A stretch of 64,000 nt of DNA from Bacteroidaceae bacterium (GTDB taxonomy: Bacteria; Bacteroidota; Bacteroidia; Bacteroidales; Bacteroidaceae), in NCBI GenBank assembly GCA_017416705.1, contig JAFQBG010000003.1:124001-188000 (forward strand). Direction: 5' to 3'. The notes under the pieces were generated by a model. The model searched no databases. It had not been told where the DNA came from and saw only the letters and a list, made by a program, of their open reading frames with translations. How positions within the stretch are numbered: position 1 is the first letter of the stretch; each line of letters begins with the position of its first letter. Made by a program: the position numbers and the translations under genes. Positions 42,973 through 51,731 of the stretch are shown here, one piece after another.

Positions 42973-43002
42973 AATAAGCCACAGAGTCTTCTGTGGCTTA
43001 TT
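42973..43002. terminator. pnp terminator
   Basis: AATAAGCCACAGA and its complement (13 bp) with a 4-base loop, followed by T's. Confidence 0.9.
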
Positions 43003-43131
43003 TTTATAAACAGCGAATATATAACAGTGACGGCTGTAAATGACAGGAGTGAGCATTGTGCATGTAGCCCGTTTATTACCGATATTATAATATAATCCTA
43101 TGTTTTTTATCGTACAGCCATATATTTTTTA

Positions 43132-43139
43132 TATCTTAG
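43132..43139 (+). promoter_or_regulatory. Possible -7 box of ddh
   Basis: TATCTTAG lies 27 bases before the ddh ATG and differs from the consensus at one base. A -33 element was not recognised. Confidence 0.35.
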
Positions 43140-43166
43140 CATCGAATTTTAAATACAATAATAAAT

Positions 43167-44066
43167 ATGAAAAAGATTAGAGCCGCAATAGTAGGATACG
43201 GCAATATAGGAAAATATGCTCTTCAAGCATTGCAGGCAGCACCCGATTTCGAAGTAGCAGGCATAGTACGCCGTTCGGGTGCCGATGGCATGCCCGCCGA
43301 GCTCCAAGGGTACAACGTGGTGAAAGATATTCGCGAACTTGGCAGTGTCGATGTAGCCATACTGTCCACCCCCACTCGCAGTGTCGAAAAATATGCCAAG
43401 GATATATTGTCGTTGGGCATAAACACTGTCGATAGCTTCGACATACATTCGCAAATAGTATCGTTGCGCCGTTCGCTCGACGAGAGCGCCAAGGCCGGTA
43501 ATGCCGTTGCCGTTATCTCGGCAGGGTGGGACCCGGGCAGCGACTCGGTGGTGCGCACGCTGTTGCAGGCGATAGCTCCCAAAGGCATAACATATACCAA
43601 TTTCGGTCCGGGTATGAGCATGGGACACACCGTTGCCGTTAAAGCAATAGAGGGCGTGAAAGCGGCCCTTTCCATGACAATACCGGTGGGCACAGGAATA
43701 CATCGTCGTATGGTGTACGTGGAAATCGAGGAGGGCTACGACTTTGCCCAAGTGGCGTCGGATATAAAGAACGACCCCTATTTTGTGAACGACGAGACGC
43801 ATGTGATAAACGTGCCCTCGGTCGATGAATTGCTGGATATGGGCCATGGCGTTAATCTGACACGTAAGGGTGTTTCGGGCACCACACAAAACCAGCTGTT
43901 CGAGTTCAATATGCGCATAAATAATCCCGCGCTCACAGGGCAGGTGCTTGTGTGTGCCGCTCGTGCTTCCATGCGTCAGCGTCCCGGCTGCTACACCATG
44001 GTGGAAATACCGGTGCTGGATCTTCTGCATGGCGACCGCGAGGAGCTTATTGCTCATCTGGTGTAA
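43167..44066 (+). CDS. ddh: meso-diaminopimelate dehydrogenase
   Basis: Ddh makes meso-diaminopimelate from tetrahydrodipicolinate by NADPH-dependent reductive amination, a one-step lysine and peptidoglycan precursor route. The 299-residue protein has the N-terminal Rossmann motif [16 protein letters not shown], a substrate-site segment [16 protein letters not shown] and [16 protein letters not shown]. The C-terminal part has [24 protein letters not shown]. Length and motifs match the family closely. It stands alone, convergent with folB. Confidence 0.95.
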   Translation: MKKIRAAIVGYGNIGKYALQALQAAPDFEVAGIVRRSGADGMPAELQGYNVVKDIRELGSVDVAILSTPTRSVEKYAKDILSLGINTVDSFDIHSQIVSLRRSLDESAKAGNAVAVISAGWDPGSDSVVRTLLQAIAPKGITYTNFGPGMSMGHTVAVKAIEGVKAALSMTIPVGTGIHRRMVYVEIEEGYDFAQVASDIKNDPYFVNDETHVINVPSVDELLDMGHGVNLTRKGVSGTTQNQLFEFNMRINNPALTGQVLVCAARASMRQRPGCYTMVEIPVLDLLHGDREELIAHLV

Positions 44067-44086
44067 GAACCTCGCTTGCTACATAT

Positions 44087-44130
44087 AACGTTAATCGCCA
44101 TTGTGCCCGGGCACAATGGCGATTAACGTT
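44087..44130. terminator. 44-bp perfect palindrome, ddh / folB terminator
   Basis: Two 22-bp arms meet without a loop (core GCCATTGTGCCC and its complement) between convergent ddh and folB. The right arm includes the folB stop codon and part of the codons just before it. Confidence 0.85.
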
Positions 44131-44491
44131 CTGCTTTCAGCGTCACGGCGGCCTGCATGCGGTCGCCTCCCAATGGCGGCGTGTCCTTGCACAGTGTCAC
44201 CTGTGCCCTATCGACAATGGGACACTCCCTGAATATACATTCCAAGATACGCCCGCATACATGTTCCAGCAGTTTCGACGGTTGTTGCATCTGCTCCTTT
44301 ACTATATTATATAATAGGGCGTAGTTTACCGTCTCGTCTATATTGTCTGTGGCAATGCACTCCTGTTTGCCTATGGATAGTTTTATATCCACCGTAAACC
44401 ATGCACCCACGTTGTACTCCTGCTCCATTACGCCGTGATGAGCATACAGGTGTATATCCCTTAGTTCTATATCGTAATCCGTTATTTTCAT
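44123..44491 (-). CDS. folB: Dihydroneopterin aldolase
   Basis: FolB splits dihydroneopterin to 6-hydroxymethyldihydropterin, the substrate of FolK. The 122-residue protein has the family pattern DIELRDIHLYAHHGVMEQEY, with the active-site His-Gly region, DETVNYALLYNIVKEQM and LEHVCGRILE. folK is at 3.0 kb, so the pathway genes are dispersed. The last codons of folB form one arm of the terminator, and copy B of the leader element lies 9 bases upstream of the ATG. Confidence 0.95.
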   Translation of the reverse strand: MKITDYDIELRDIHLYAHHGVMEQEYNVGAWFTVDIKLSIGKQECIATDNIDETVNYALLYNIVKEQMQQPSKLLEHVCGRILECIFRECPIVDRAQVTLCKDTPPLGGDRMQAAVTLKAER

Positions 44492-44500
44492 ATCCTGTCA

Positions 44501-44634
44501 TTTAGAAGTTTTTAAATTTCTAAAATATTTTCTTATTTAGAAGCCATATCGTTTGTTTTCGCCGTTTTTTATATTCAAGAATGGCTGTTTCTGCTCTATA
44601 AAAACTTGGCTATATAAATTTAAACAGCCTATTA
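44501..44634 (-). repeat. Leader element copy B (upstream of folB)
   Basis: Medium-length copy of 134 bp: TTTAGAAGTTTTTAAATTTC at the gene-proximal end, TATAAATTTAAACAGCCTAT at the other, and the core AGAAGCCATATCGTTTGTTTTC. Relative to copies A and D it lacks about 60 bp that carry the GCATAG hairpin. The folB start is 9 bases from its end. Confidence 0.85.
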
Positions 44635-44639
44635 GAATG

Positions 44640-44667
44640 AAGGGGCGACTGTGTGTCAGCCGCCCTC
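44640..44667. terminator. nrdJ terminator
   Basis: On the minus strand GGGCGGCTG pairs with CAGTCGCCC (44665-44657 and 44651-44643, one G-U) around ACACA, followed by a T-rich run. Confidence 0.7.
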
Positions 44668-44711
44668 TTCGGTTGAATAGGAAATATATATAGTGTGTAA
44701 TTAATATTTCG

Positions 44712-47249
44712 TTATCCGCATTTCGAATATCCGCAGCCGGGACAGTGCAGACAGCCTTCCTCGAATATCAGGGGTGTCTGGCAGTTGGGGCATTTCTCGG
44801 CCGACTTGGCACCGTCTTGGATATAGCGTTTCAGGGCACGTTCAACACCGTTTTTCCATGTGTTGATGTTGTCGGAGCCTAACTGCAACGACGAAATGAG
44901 CTTAATGACAAGTTCTATCGGCATTTTGTAGCGCAACACGCCCGATATGAGTTTGGCATAGTTCCAGAACTCGGGGTTGAAACGTTCCGACAATCCTTCG
45001 ATGGTGGTCTTGTATCCTATCTTGTTCTCGAATTGGAAATCGTAGCGTTTGCTGCCGTCCTCGTTGGTGTGTTTGATTATTATGCCTCGTGTCACATTCT
45101 TGGGGAGTGGAATACCGTCCTCGTCGTCTTGCTGTCCTGTGAATATCTCGTAGGGCTCGCCGTGCAACAGGCCTATGAATGCCACCCATTTCTCTTTGTT
45201 GTTTTGGAAACGGACGACGTCGGCTTCGAGCACTGTGGGGCGTGTCTCGGTTATTGTCGGTTTCATATCCTCCATGGTGACGTCTTTCTTGTCCTTCTTG
45301 TTATCGGCCGATACAAGAACTCCGGCGCGTGAACCGTCGCGATATACTGTACAGCCTTTGCAACCGCATTTCCATGCAGTGACGTATAGCTCGTTAACAA
45401 GTTTCTCATCGACGTTGTTGGGCAGGTTGATGGTGACGCTTATGGAGTGGTCCACCCATTTCTGTATGCGTCCCTGCATTTCCACTTTCGATACCCAGTC
45501 GATGTCGTTCGATGTCGCTTTTGCATAGGGCGAGCGTGCCACTATGTTGTCTATCTCCACTTGTGAGTAACGTTTTGTGGTGTCTATGCCGTTTATCTTC
45601 ATCCACTCGATGAATTTGTGATGGTACACCACGTACTCCTCGAATGTATCGCCGTTCTCGTCGGTGAAATCTACATGTACTTCGGGGTCGTTGGGGTTTA
45701 CCTTTCGGCGACGTTTATATACGGGCATGAATACCGGCTCTATTCCCGATGTGGTCTGTGTCATGATGCTGACGGTACCTGTGGGGGCTATGGTCAGACA
45801 CGCTATATTGCGTCGGCCATACTGTTTCATATCCTCGTATAATTGGGGGTCGGCCTCTCTCAGACGGTTTATGAAGGGGTTGTTCTCTTCGCGTTTGTAA
45901 TCGAAAATCTCGAACGCGCCGCGCTCCTTTGCCATGTTCACCGATGAACGATATGCCGACAGAGCGATGGTCTTATGTACCTCGACCGAGAATTCTACTG
46001 CCTCGGGGCTGCCATAGCGCAAGCCCATGGCTGCAAGCATGTCGCCCTCGGCTGTTATGCCTACGCCGGTACGACGTCCCATGCTGCTCTTGCGATAAAT
46101 CTTGTTCCACAAGTTTTTCTCGGCCTCTTTCACCTCCTCGTTTTCGGGGTCGCTCTCTATCTTGCGTTGTATGGCCTCTATTTTTTCGAGTTCAAGGTCT
46201 ATTATATCGTCCATTATGCGCTGTGCCTTTTGTACATGCTCGCGCAATAGCTCGAAGTCGAACTCGGCTTGTTCGGTGAATGGATTTTTTACATAGGAGT
46301 ATAGGTTCACAGCCAACAGACGGCACGAGTCGTAGGGGCACAAGGGTATCTCGCCGCAGGGGTTGGTGGAAACGGTTTTGAAGCCAAGGTCGGCGTAGCA
46401 ATCGGGGATGGATTCGCGTTGTATGGTGTCCCAGAACAGCACGCCCGGCTCGGCCGATTTCCATGCGTTGTGTATTATTTTTTTCCACAGTTCGCCTGCA
46501 TCTATTTTGTTCGATACCAACGGATTGTCCGAGTCTATCGGGTATTTCTGCTCGTATGGTGTGCCTGTGGTTACCGACTTCATGAAGTCGTCGTCTATTT
46601 TCACCGATACATTGGCTCCGGTAACCTTGCCTTCGGTCATTTTGGCATCTATGAACGACTCTGCGTCGGGGTGTTTTATGGATACGCTGAGCATGAGCGC
46701 GCCCCTGCGACCATCCTGCGCCACCTCGCGTGTGGAGTTCGAGTAACGCTCCATGAAAGGCACAAGGCCTGTCGATGTCAGTGCCGAGTTCTTTACAGGC
46801 GAACCTTTTGGACGAATATGCGATAGGTCGTGTCCTACACCGCCACGACGTTTCATCAGCTGCACTTGCTCCTCATCTATACGTATGATACCACCGTACG
46901 AGTCGGCCTTTCCGTCAATTCCTATCACAAAGCAGTTAGATAGCGATGCTACCTGAAAATCGTTTCCTATTCCCGTCATGGGGCTTCCTTGTGGCACAAT
47001 GTACTTGAAATGGTCCAGAAGCGCGAATACATCTTGCGGCGACATAGGATTCTGATATTTCGACTCTATTCTAGCTATTTCATTGGCAATACGCCAATGC
47101 ATGTCTTGCGGCGAACACTCATATATTGTGCCAAAAGAGTCTTTTACGGCATATTTGTTTACCCAGACTCTTGCTGCCAATTCGTCGCCGTTGAAATATT
47201 CAAGTGAGGCCTTGAATGCTTCTTCGTAGGTGTAGGTTTGCTTTTTCAC
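44712..47249 (-). CDS. nrdJ: Adenosylcobalamin-dependent ribonucleoside-diphosphate reductase (class II)
   Basis: NrdJ reduces ribonucleotides to deoxyribonucleotides with adenosylcobalamin and no oxygen. The 845-residue protein has QVASLSNCFVIGI and STREVAQDGRRGALMLS early. The active-site loop is STNPCGEIPLCPYDSCRLLAVNLYSYV, followed by LTIAPTGTVSIMTQTTSGIEP and CGCKGCTVYRDGSR. A C-terminal zinc ribbon (CPNCQTPLIFEEGCLHCPGC) with a final CG completes the protein. The corrinoid adenosyltransferase at 256-795 can supply its cofactor. It has its own promoter and leader. Confidence 0.96.
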   Translation of the reverse strand: MKKQTYTYEEAFKASLEYFNGDELAARVWVNKYAVKDSFGTIYECSPQDMHWRIANEIARIESKYQNPMSPQDVFALLDHFKYIVPQGSPMTGIGNDFQVASLSNCFVIGIDGKADSYGGIIRIDEEQVQLMKRRGGVGHDLSHIRPKGSPVKNSALTSTGLVPFMERYSNSTREVAQDGRRGALMLSVSIKHPDAESFIDAKMTEGKVTGANVSVKIDDDFMKSVTTGTPYEQKYPIDSDNPLVSNKIDAGELWKKIIHNAWKSAEPGVLFWDTIQRESIPDCYADLGFKTVSTNPCGEIPLCPYDSCRLLAVNLYSYVKNPFTEQAEFDFELLREHVQKAQRIMDDIIDLELEKIEAIQRKIESDPENEEVKEAEKNLWNKIYRKSSMGRRTGVGITAEGDMLAAMGLRYGSPEAVEFSVEVHKTIALSAYRSSVNMAKERGAFEIFDYKREENNPFINRLREADPQLYEDMKQYGRRNIACLTIAPTGTVSIMTQTTSGIEPVFMPVYKRRRKVNPNDPEVHVDFTDENGDTFEEYVVYHHKFIEWMKINGIDTTKRYSQVEIDNIVARSPYAKATSNDIDWVSKVEMQGRIQKWVDHSISVTINLPNNVDEKLVNELYVTAWKCGCKGCTVYRDGSRAGVLVSADNKKDKKDVTMEDMKPTITETRPTVLEADVVRFQNNKEKWVAFIGLLHGEPYEIFTGQQDDEDGIPLPKNVTRGIIIKHTNEDGSKRYDFQFENKIGYKTTIEGLSERFNPEFWNYAKLISGVLRYKMPIELVIKLISSLQLGSDNINTWKNGVERALKRYIQDGAKSAEKCPNCQTPLIFEEGCLHCPGCGYSKCG

Positions 47250-47314
47250 TTGTGTTTTTTTAAAAAGTTTTACGCTGAATAAGATTTTTTGCTTTTAACT
47301 AACGAACAACACAA

Positions 47315-47345
47315 CAAAAATAAAATTCTTTTTTGGTATAAGCAA
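47315..47345 (-). promoter_or_regulatory. nrdJ promoter
   Basis: TTG (47345-47343), 20 bases and TATTTTTG (47322-47315) on the minus strand fit the consensus. The leader to the ATG is about 60 nt. Confidence 0.6.
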
Positions 47346-47376
47346 ATAATTAAGCGTAAAGTTATTAACCTTGCAC

Positions 47377-47454
47377 AAAGTTTTCCAAAAAATTTTATAA
47401 TACATTGATAATCAATAGTATAATTTTTTAAGGATGACAAAAAGTTTTCCAAAA
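47377..47454. promoter_or_regulatory. Paired direct repeats upstream of the nrdJ promoter
   Basis: AAAGTTTTCCAAAA occurs at 47377-47390 and again at 47441-47454, 64 bases apart. Between them lies a palindrome ATTGATAATCAAT (47404-47416). They could be binding sites controlling nrdJ. Confidence 0.5.
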
Positions 47455-47561
47455 CGAAAATTTGCTTGCAATGTGTGTTTGTTTTTTTGCAAATAATGCC
47501 TTGTGTGTTTTGTGTGAAAAACGAGCTACTCGATATGAACGTATATGGGTTAAGGCTATAC

Positions 47562-47609
47562 AAAAAAGTAAATCCCGACAACCGTTCTGTTGTCGGGATT
47601 TACTTTTTT
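47562..47609. terminator. dnaA terminator
   Basis: 21-bp perfect arms (core GTAAATCCCGACAAC) with a 6-base loop, just after the dnaA stop. Confidence 0.9.
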
Positions 47610-47624
47610 TGTGAACAAAATTAT

Positions 47625-48962
47625 TTATGCGCTTTGCAAAGATATTTCAATTTGGTTAAGTTCGCTACGGAACTGTTTGTCGGTTTCGGCAAGGTTGGTG
47701 ATAGTTTTGCAAGCATGTAACACTGTTGCATGGTCGCGGTTGCCTATGTATTGTCCAATTTTGGATGTTGACATATCCAAATATTTTTTTGCAAGGAACA
47801 TAGCCACTTGTCTCACCTGCACCACTTCGCGTTTTCGTGAGCGAGTGTTAATGCTGTTTGGCTCCACCCCATAGAAATCCGAAACTTTCTTTATTATTTC
47901 GTCGATGGTTATAGGGCGTTTCTCGAAATTCGATAAATCGCCAATTATGCGTCGTGCAAGGTTTATATCTATTTCGTCGTTATTTATAGTAGAATGTGCC
48001 ATCATGGATACTACGATACCTTCGAGGTCGCGTACGCTGGCGTCCACATGTTCTGCTATATATGTAATAACCTCCTCGGGGAATTTCAAACCATCGCGAT
48101 GTGTCTTGCTTCGAAGGATATTTTTGCGGAGTTCAAGGTCGGGTTTCTCTATTTCGGCGGTTAATCCCCATTTGAAACGAGTTATCAAACGCTCCTCCAT
48201 TCCTTTCAGCTGCATGGGCGAACGGTCCGAAGTCATAATGAGCTGTTTGCCGTTCAGATGCAAATGGTTGAAAATGTGGAAGAAAGCATTTTGTGTTTTT
48301 TGCAACCCTGCAATCTCCTGAATATCATCGATTATAAGAACGTCGATGCTTTGGTAGAATCGCATGAAATCGTTGAAGCTTTTTTGCAAAATAGAATCGG
48401 TGTATTGTACTTGGAACAGATGTGCCGAAATGTACAAAACGCGCAGTTCGGGGTGTATCTCCTTTATTTTGCATCCGATGGCATTAACAAGGTGGGTTTT
48501 TCCCACTCCCGATGCTCCGTGAATGAAAAGCGGGTTGAACACCCTTCCCGGTTTATCGGCAACGCTCATAGCCACCGAGCGCGACAATCTATTGCTCACA
48601 CCCTCGACATAGTTGTCGAAAGTATATTTATTTATGAGCATAGAGTCTAACTCCTCGACAGCCGTAGGCTTGTTTTCTGCTTCAAGCTCAACGCTCAAAT
48701 CATTTTCTTTGTCAGCTATGATGCTGTACATGAGTTGAGTGCCCTCGCCCATAACCTTTTTAAGGGTATAGCCGAGTATGTCTGCAAAATTTTCCTCGAG
48801 GAACTCATACACAAAATTACTCTTGACCTGAATAGTCAAGGTGTTATCCTCGTATCTAAGTGGTTTAATATCGGCAAACCACATGTCGAAGACAACCTTG
48901 GACACATTGTCGCGAATAATATCGAGACACTTGTCCCATTTTGCTTGTAGATGAGAGTTCAT
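47625..48962 (-). CDS. dnaA: Chromosomal replication initiator protein DnaA
   Basis: DnaA binds oriC and melts DNA to start replication. The 445-residue protein has all four domains: I (1-85, [21 protein letters not shown]), II (a short linker), III AAA+ (about 115-330) with Walker [15 protein letters not shown] and Walker [10 protein letters not shown], and IV (about 345-445) with the DnaA-box-binding signature [15 protein letters not shown]. It is monocistronic. Its 500-bp upstream region, shared with divergent dgt, contains DnaA-box-like sequences. Confidence 0.98.
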   Translation of the reverse strand: MNSHLQAKWDKCLDIIRDNVSKVVFDMWFADIKPLRYEDNTLTIQVKSNFVYEFLEENFADILGYTLKKVMGEGTQLMYSIIADKENDLSVELEAENKPTAVEELDSMLINKYTFDNYVEGVSNRLSRSVAMSVADKPGRVFNPLFIHGASGVGKTHLVNAIGCKIKEIHPELRVLYISAHLFQVQYTDSILQKSFNDFMRFYQSIDVLIIDDIQEIAGLQKTQNAFFHIFNHLHLNGKQLIMTSDRSPMQLKGMEERLITRFKWGLTAEIEKPDLELRKNILRSKTHRDGLKFPEEVITYIAEHVDASVRDLEGIVVSMMAHSTINNDEIDINLARRIIGDLSNFEKRPITIDEIIKKVSDFYGVEPNSINTRSRKREVVQVRQVAMFLAKKYLDMSTSKIGQYIGNRDHATVLHACKTITNLAETDKQFRSELNQIEISLQSA

Positions 48963-49389
48963 CGTAAAAATATTGTTTGTTCGTTAGTTAATTATGGGAA
49001 CAACAGTCTGCTGTTTGTTCCCTTCGCAATGCAAATATCCGAAAAGAAAAAATAAAAAACAAGTCAAAAAAAACAGCCAAATATTTGGGATATTTAAACG
49101 GTTAGGTATCAAAGTTTTATGAAATCGCAAAAACCATTGTTTGTAATATTGATAAAAAAGTTTAATTGCGTGGTAGTCAGCGTGTTATCCTGTTGATAAC
49201 TTTTTTGCACCCTTTTTTTGATATGTGCAAAACCCTCTATTAACCCACTGTGACAGCTACAAAATAGCAATAGAAGAAAACCGCCCTTTCACCCTTCTTA
49301 TTTAGACAAAATCTATATAAGCAATAACATTTTTTTATTTCAAATATTTTTTGCAGACGCCCGGAAGACCATGGACAAAAAACGGGGAA
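48963..49389. other. dnaA–dgt intergenic region
   Basis: No gene was found in this A/T-rich region. It has a stem-loop GGGAACAACAG-TCTG-CTGTTTGTTCCC (48996-49022, one bulge) in the dnaA leader. There is also a compact pair of DnaA-box-like sequences: TTATCCTGT (49185-49193) and, on the other strand, TTATCAACA (49199-49191). These might serve autoregulation of dnaA or origin function. Only one such pair was seen. Confidence 0.4.
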
Positions 49390-49455
49390 ACTGCCCTCGC
49401 TTTAAAAAATATCGAAGCAAGCTTGATATTTTTCGCTCGTTTGTGGTTATATTCG
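49390..49455 (+). repeat. Single copy of the promoter-carrying palindromic repeat, upstream of dgt
   Basis: CTGCCCTCGCTTT, AAAATATCGAAG-CAAG-CTTGATATTTT, TCGCTCGTTTGT and then TATATTCG. It shares more than 40 aligned bases with the second unit at 7664-7749. Confidence 0.8.
49423..49455 (+). promoter_or_regulatory. dgt promoter inside the repeat
   Basis: TTG (49423-49425), 22 bases, TATATTCG (49448-49455). The same spacing occurs in the second unit upstream of pspC. The ATG is 20 bases downstream. Confidence 0.6.
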
Positions 49456-49475
49456 CGGAATAAAACAAAAACAGA

Positions 49476-50960
49476 ATGAAACACCCATTTCACGCCTACT
49501 TCAACAGTGAAAGGCTGCGCGAAACATCTATAAGCTCCACCGCCCGTAAAGAATATAACGACAATCGCAACGAATTTGAGAGCGACCTTGGTCGTGCTCT
49601 TTTCAGTTCGGCAGCGCGTCGTCTGCACGACAAAACACAGGTGATACCCCTAACCACCGACGATAATATCCATTCCCGTCTTACTCACTCCATGGAGGTT
49701 ATGAACATAGGGGCGTCGTTGGCCAAGGATATATGTTTCAGCGCATCGTTCCGCGAGCAATATTCCACAGAAAGCCTCTACGATATATATGAGCCCATGC
49801 GTGCCATACTGCAAACCGTCTGTTTGGTACACGACATAGGCAATCCTCCCTTCGGTCATTTTGGCGAATTTGCCATAAGCGAATATTTCCGAAATCTATT
49901 CAACGAGCGTCCGCAGTTGCTTGGCGATTATGACAAATGGAAGACCGATTTCACCTGTTACGATGGCAATGCCCAAGGTTTCCGAGTGATAACCAAACTG
50001 CAATTTACCGACGACCTCTATGGGCTTAATCTGACAAAAACGTGTTTGGCCTCGTATCTGAAATATCCCAACGTGGGCGGCAAGGATGCTTCCTGTATAT
50101 CGTGTCGCAAGCATGGCATATTTTGGGCCGATAAAGACTATATGGACAAGATTATGGAGGGGGGCATACGTATTGGCGACGATGCCTATGCCCGTCATCC
50201 CTTCGTATATCTTGTAGAAGCCGCCGACAGCATCTGCTACCTGTCGATGGATTTGGAAGACGCCTACAACAAGGGATGGTTCACGCTGCGCACACTGCTT
50301 GGCAGCTGGAACAGTTTCTCCGGTGGTCGTGGAGGAGCAGCCTCGTCACTGTTCTCTATTCTGGAAAAAGCCGACGGCGCAGGCGGCTCGGCAGGCCGCA
50401 AGGGCTTCATTCATTTCAGGATAGGTATAATAAACCACCTTGTGTCGTTGGCTGTCGAAAACTATCTGAACAACTACGACAAGATAGCCTCGGGGCAATA
50501 TAACAAGGAACTCATATTCGACGACCCCGATAACGTTGCCCGTTTCCTGCAAGAGTTCTGCATAAACAATATATACAACCAGAAAGAAATCCTATCGGTG
50601 GAACTCACAGGATGGTCCGTCATAAACGGCCTTTTGGACATATACACCAAGCTGTTGCTAAGCAATAACAAATCCTATATACGTCATGGCGAGTCCATGC
50701 TGTCGTTGTCGGTGTTGCGTGTCAGCAAAATGGACTACCTTGTCCACAGCGGCCTCATAGAATGGAATACGGCATCGGGCTGCTATGTAGATACCTCCAC
50801 AGGGGAGGAAATAGACAACACCGACGCGCTATGCGACGGTATTTCCACATGCGACCTTCCAATATACTATCGTCTGCGCATGATAGTCGATTATATATCG
50901 GGGATGACAGATAAATTTGCCGTACAGCATTACCAACGACTAAGCGGACAACGTATTTAG
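49476..50960 (+). CDS. dgt: dGTP triphosphohydrolase
   Basis: Dgt splits dGTP to deoxyguanosine and triphosphate and so affects dNTP pools. The 494-residue HD-domain protein opens YFNSERLRETSISSTARKEYNDNRNEFESD. The metal-binding residues are in RLTHSMEVMNIG and LVHDIGNPPFGHFGEFAI (the HD motif). EAADSICYLSMDLEDAYNKGW carries the last metal ligand. It is divergent from dnaA and near nrdJ, which together concern DNA precursors and replication. A convergent lipoprotein gene follows. Confidence 0.94.
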   Translation: MKHPFHAYFNSERLRETSISSTARKEYNDNRNEFESDLGRALFSSAARRLHDKTQVIPLTTDDNIHSRLTHSMEVMNIGASLAKDICFSASFREQYSTESLYDIYEPMRAILQTVCLVHDIGNPPFGHFGEFAISEYFRNLFNERPQLLGDYDKWKTDFTCYDGNAQGFRVITKLQFTDDLYGLNLTKTCLASYLKYPNVGGKDASCISCRKHGIFWADKDYMDKIMEGGIRIGDDAYARHPFVYLVEAADSICYLSMDLEDAYNKGWFTLRTLLGSWNSFSGGRGGAASSLFSILEKADGAGGSAGRKGFIHFRIGIINHLVSLAVENYLNNYDKIASGQYNKELIFDDPDNVARFLQEFCINNIYNQKEILSVELTGWSVINGLLDIYTKLLLSNNKSYIRHGESMLSLSVLRVSKMDYLVHSGLIEWNTASGCYVDTSTGEEIDNTDALCDGISTCDLPIYYRLRMIVDYISGMTDKFAVQHYQRLSGQRI

Positions 50961-50967
50961 CACTGCG

Positions 50968-51576
50968 TTAATACCCTTCTTCTTCATCTATATAGCGCCA
51001 ACTGTGCACATACTCTTCGGTCATATCCCTAAGTATGAAAAATTGCTTTTTCTTTTGTACACTAAAACAGGCATCATTCCTGTCCCGCTTTATAAAAAAT
51101 TTATTGGTGCAAAAGAACATCCCTTTTGCAAGTTCGCTACCCATAGACAGATAGACGTAATACACTATTTTGTCTCCTTTTAGTGCAAATAACCCCTCGA
51201 TGAAATCATTTATATTATATTTTTTTGTAAATGCCTCAATTTCGGGAGTTATCCCATTCCTATACCACGGATGGTAATCTATATATACTAATGTATCCCA
51301 TTCAAAAGGCATTATAGTGGTAAAATCTAATACAAAATAGGTAGTATCCTTTCCGTTTGTTCTCAATTCATCCCATAGTTCATAAATCTTGTTCTCGGTG
51401 CACTCTTTTGCATCGTGATTTATATAATTCCATAAGGAATTATTGCCCATATAATAGCAATTCTTGGTATATTCCCAATCGTCAAAACCCATTAATCCAC
51501 GCCCTATTTCTATCTCGGAGCAGGATGTGGCAACGAATAACCCGACTACTAAGGATATTATTAATTTGTTTCTCAT
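50968..51576 (-). CDS. Hypothetical lipoprotein
   Basis: I do not recognise the family. The 202-residue protein has a lipoprotein signal peptide (MRNKLIISLVVGLFVATSC, lipobox Cys19). The mature region is rich in Trp and Tyr, with FDDWEYTKNCYYMGNNSLWNY and VLDFTTIMPFEWDTLVYIDYHPWYR. FFCTNKFFIKRDRNDACFSV follows and the C-terminus is charged. It stands alone, convergent with dgt. A palindromic terminator between it and the S46 gene also serves that gene's side. Nothing suggests a function. Confidence 0.72.
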   Translation of the reverse strand: MRNKLIISLVVGLFVATSCSEIEIGRGLMGFDDWEYTKNCYYMGNNSLWNYINHDAKECTENKIYELWDELRTNGKDTTYFVLDFTTIMPFEWDTLVYIDYHPWYRNGITPEIEAFTKKYNINDFIEGLFALKGDKIVYYVYLSMGSELAKGMFFCTNKFFIKRDRNDACFSVQKKKQFFILRDMTEEYVHSWRYIDEEEGY

Positions 51577-51670
51577 AATATTAGAATTACTCGGATTGCA
51601 AAAATAATATTAGCGAATGCTAATAGGTCCTGTTTTTAACAAAAAAAGTAAAAATATGTGCAATGACCGA

Positions 51671-51714
51671 TAAAAGTATATAGGCTGCCCCCGGGGGCAG
51701 CCTATATACTTTTA
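51671..51714. terminator. 44-bp perfect palindrome terminator after the S46 gene
   Basis: Two 22-bp arms meet without a loop (core TATAGGCTGCCCCC and its complement). It ends the minus-strand S46 gene. Confidence 0.85.
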
Positions 51715-51731
51715 TGGTTCTATCGGTATGG

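Noticed and set aside
44501-44634. Insertion sequence
   Set aside because: The element has inverted repeat ends but no open frame or transposase, and no clear target-site duplication was seen.
47377-47454. Cobalamin riboswitch upstream of nrdJ
   Set aside because: No B12-box or its flanking helices could be recognised between dnaA and nrdJ.
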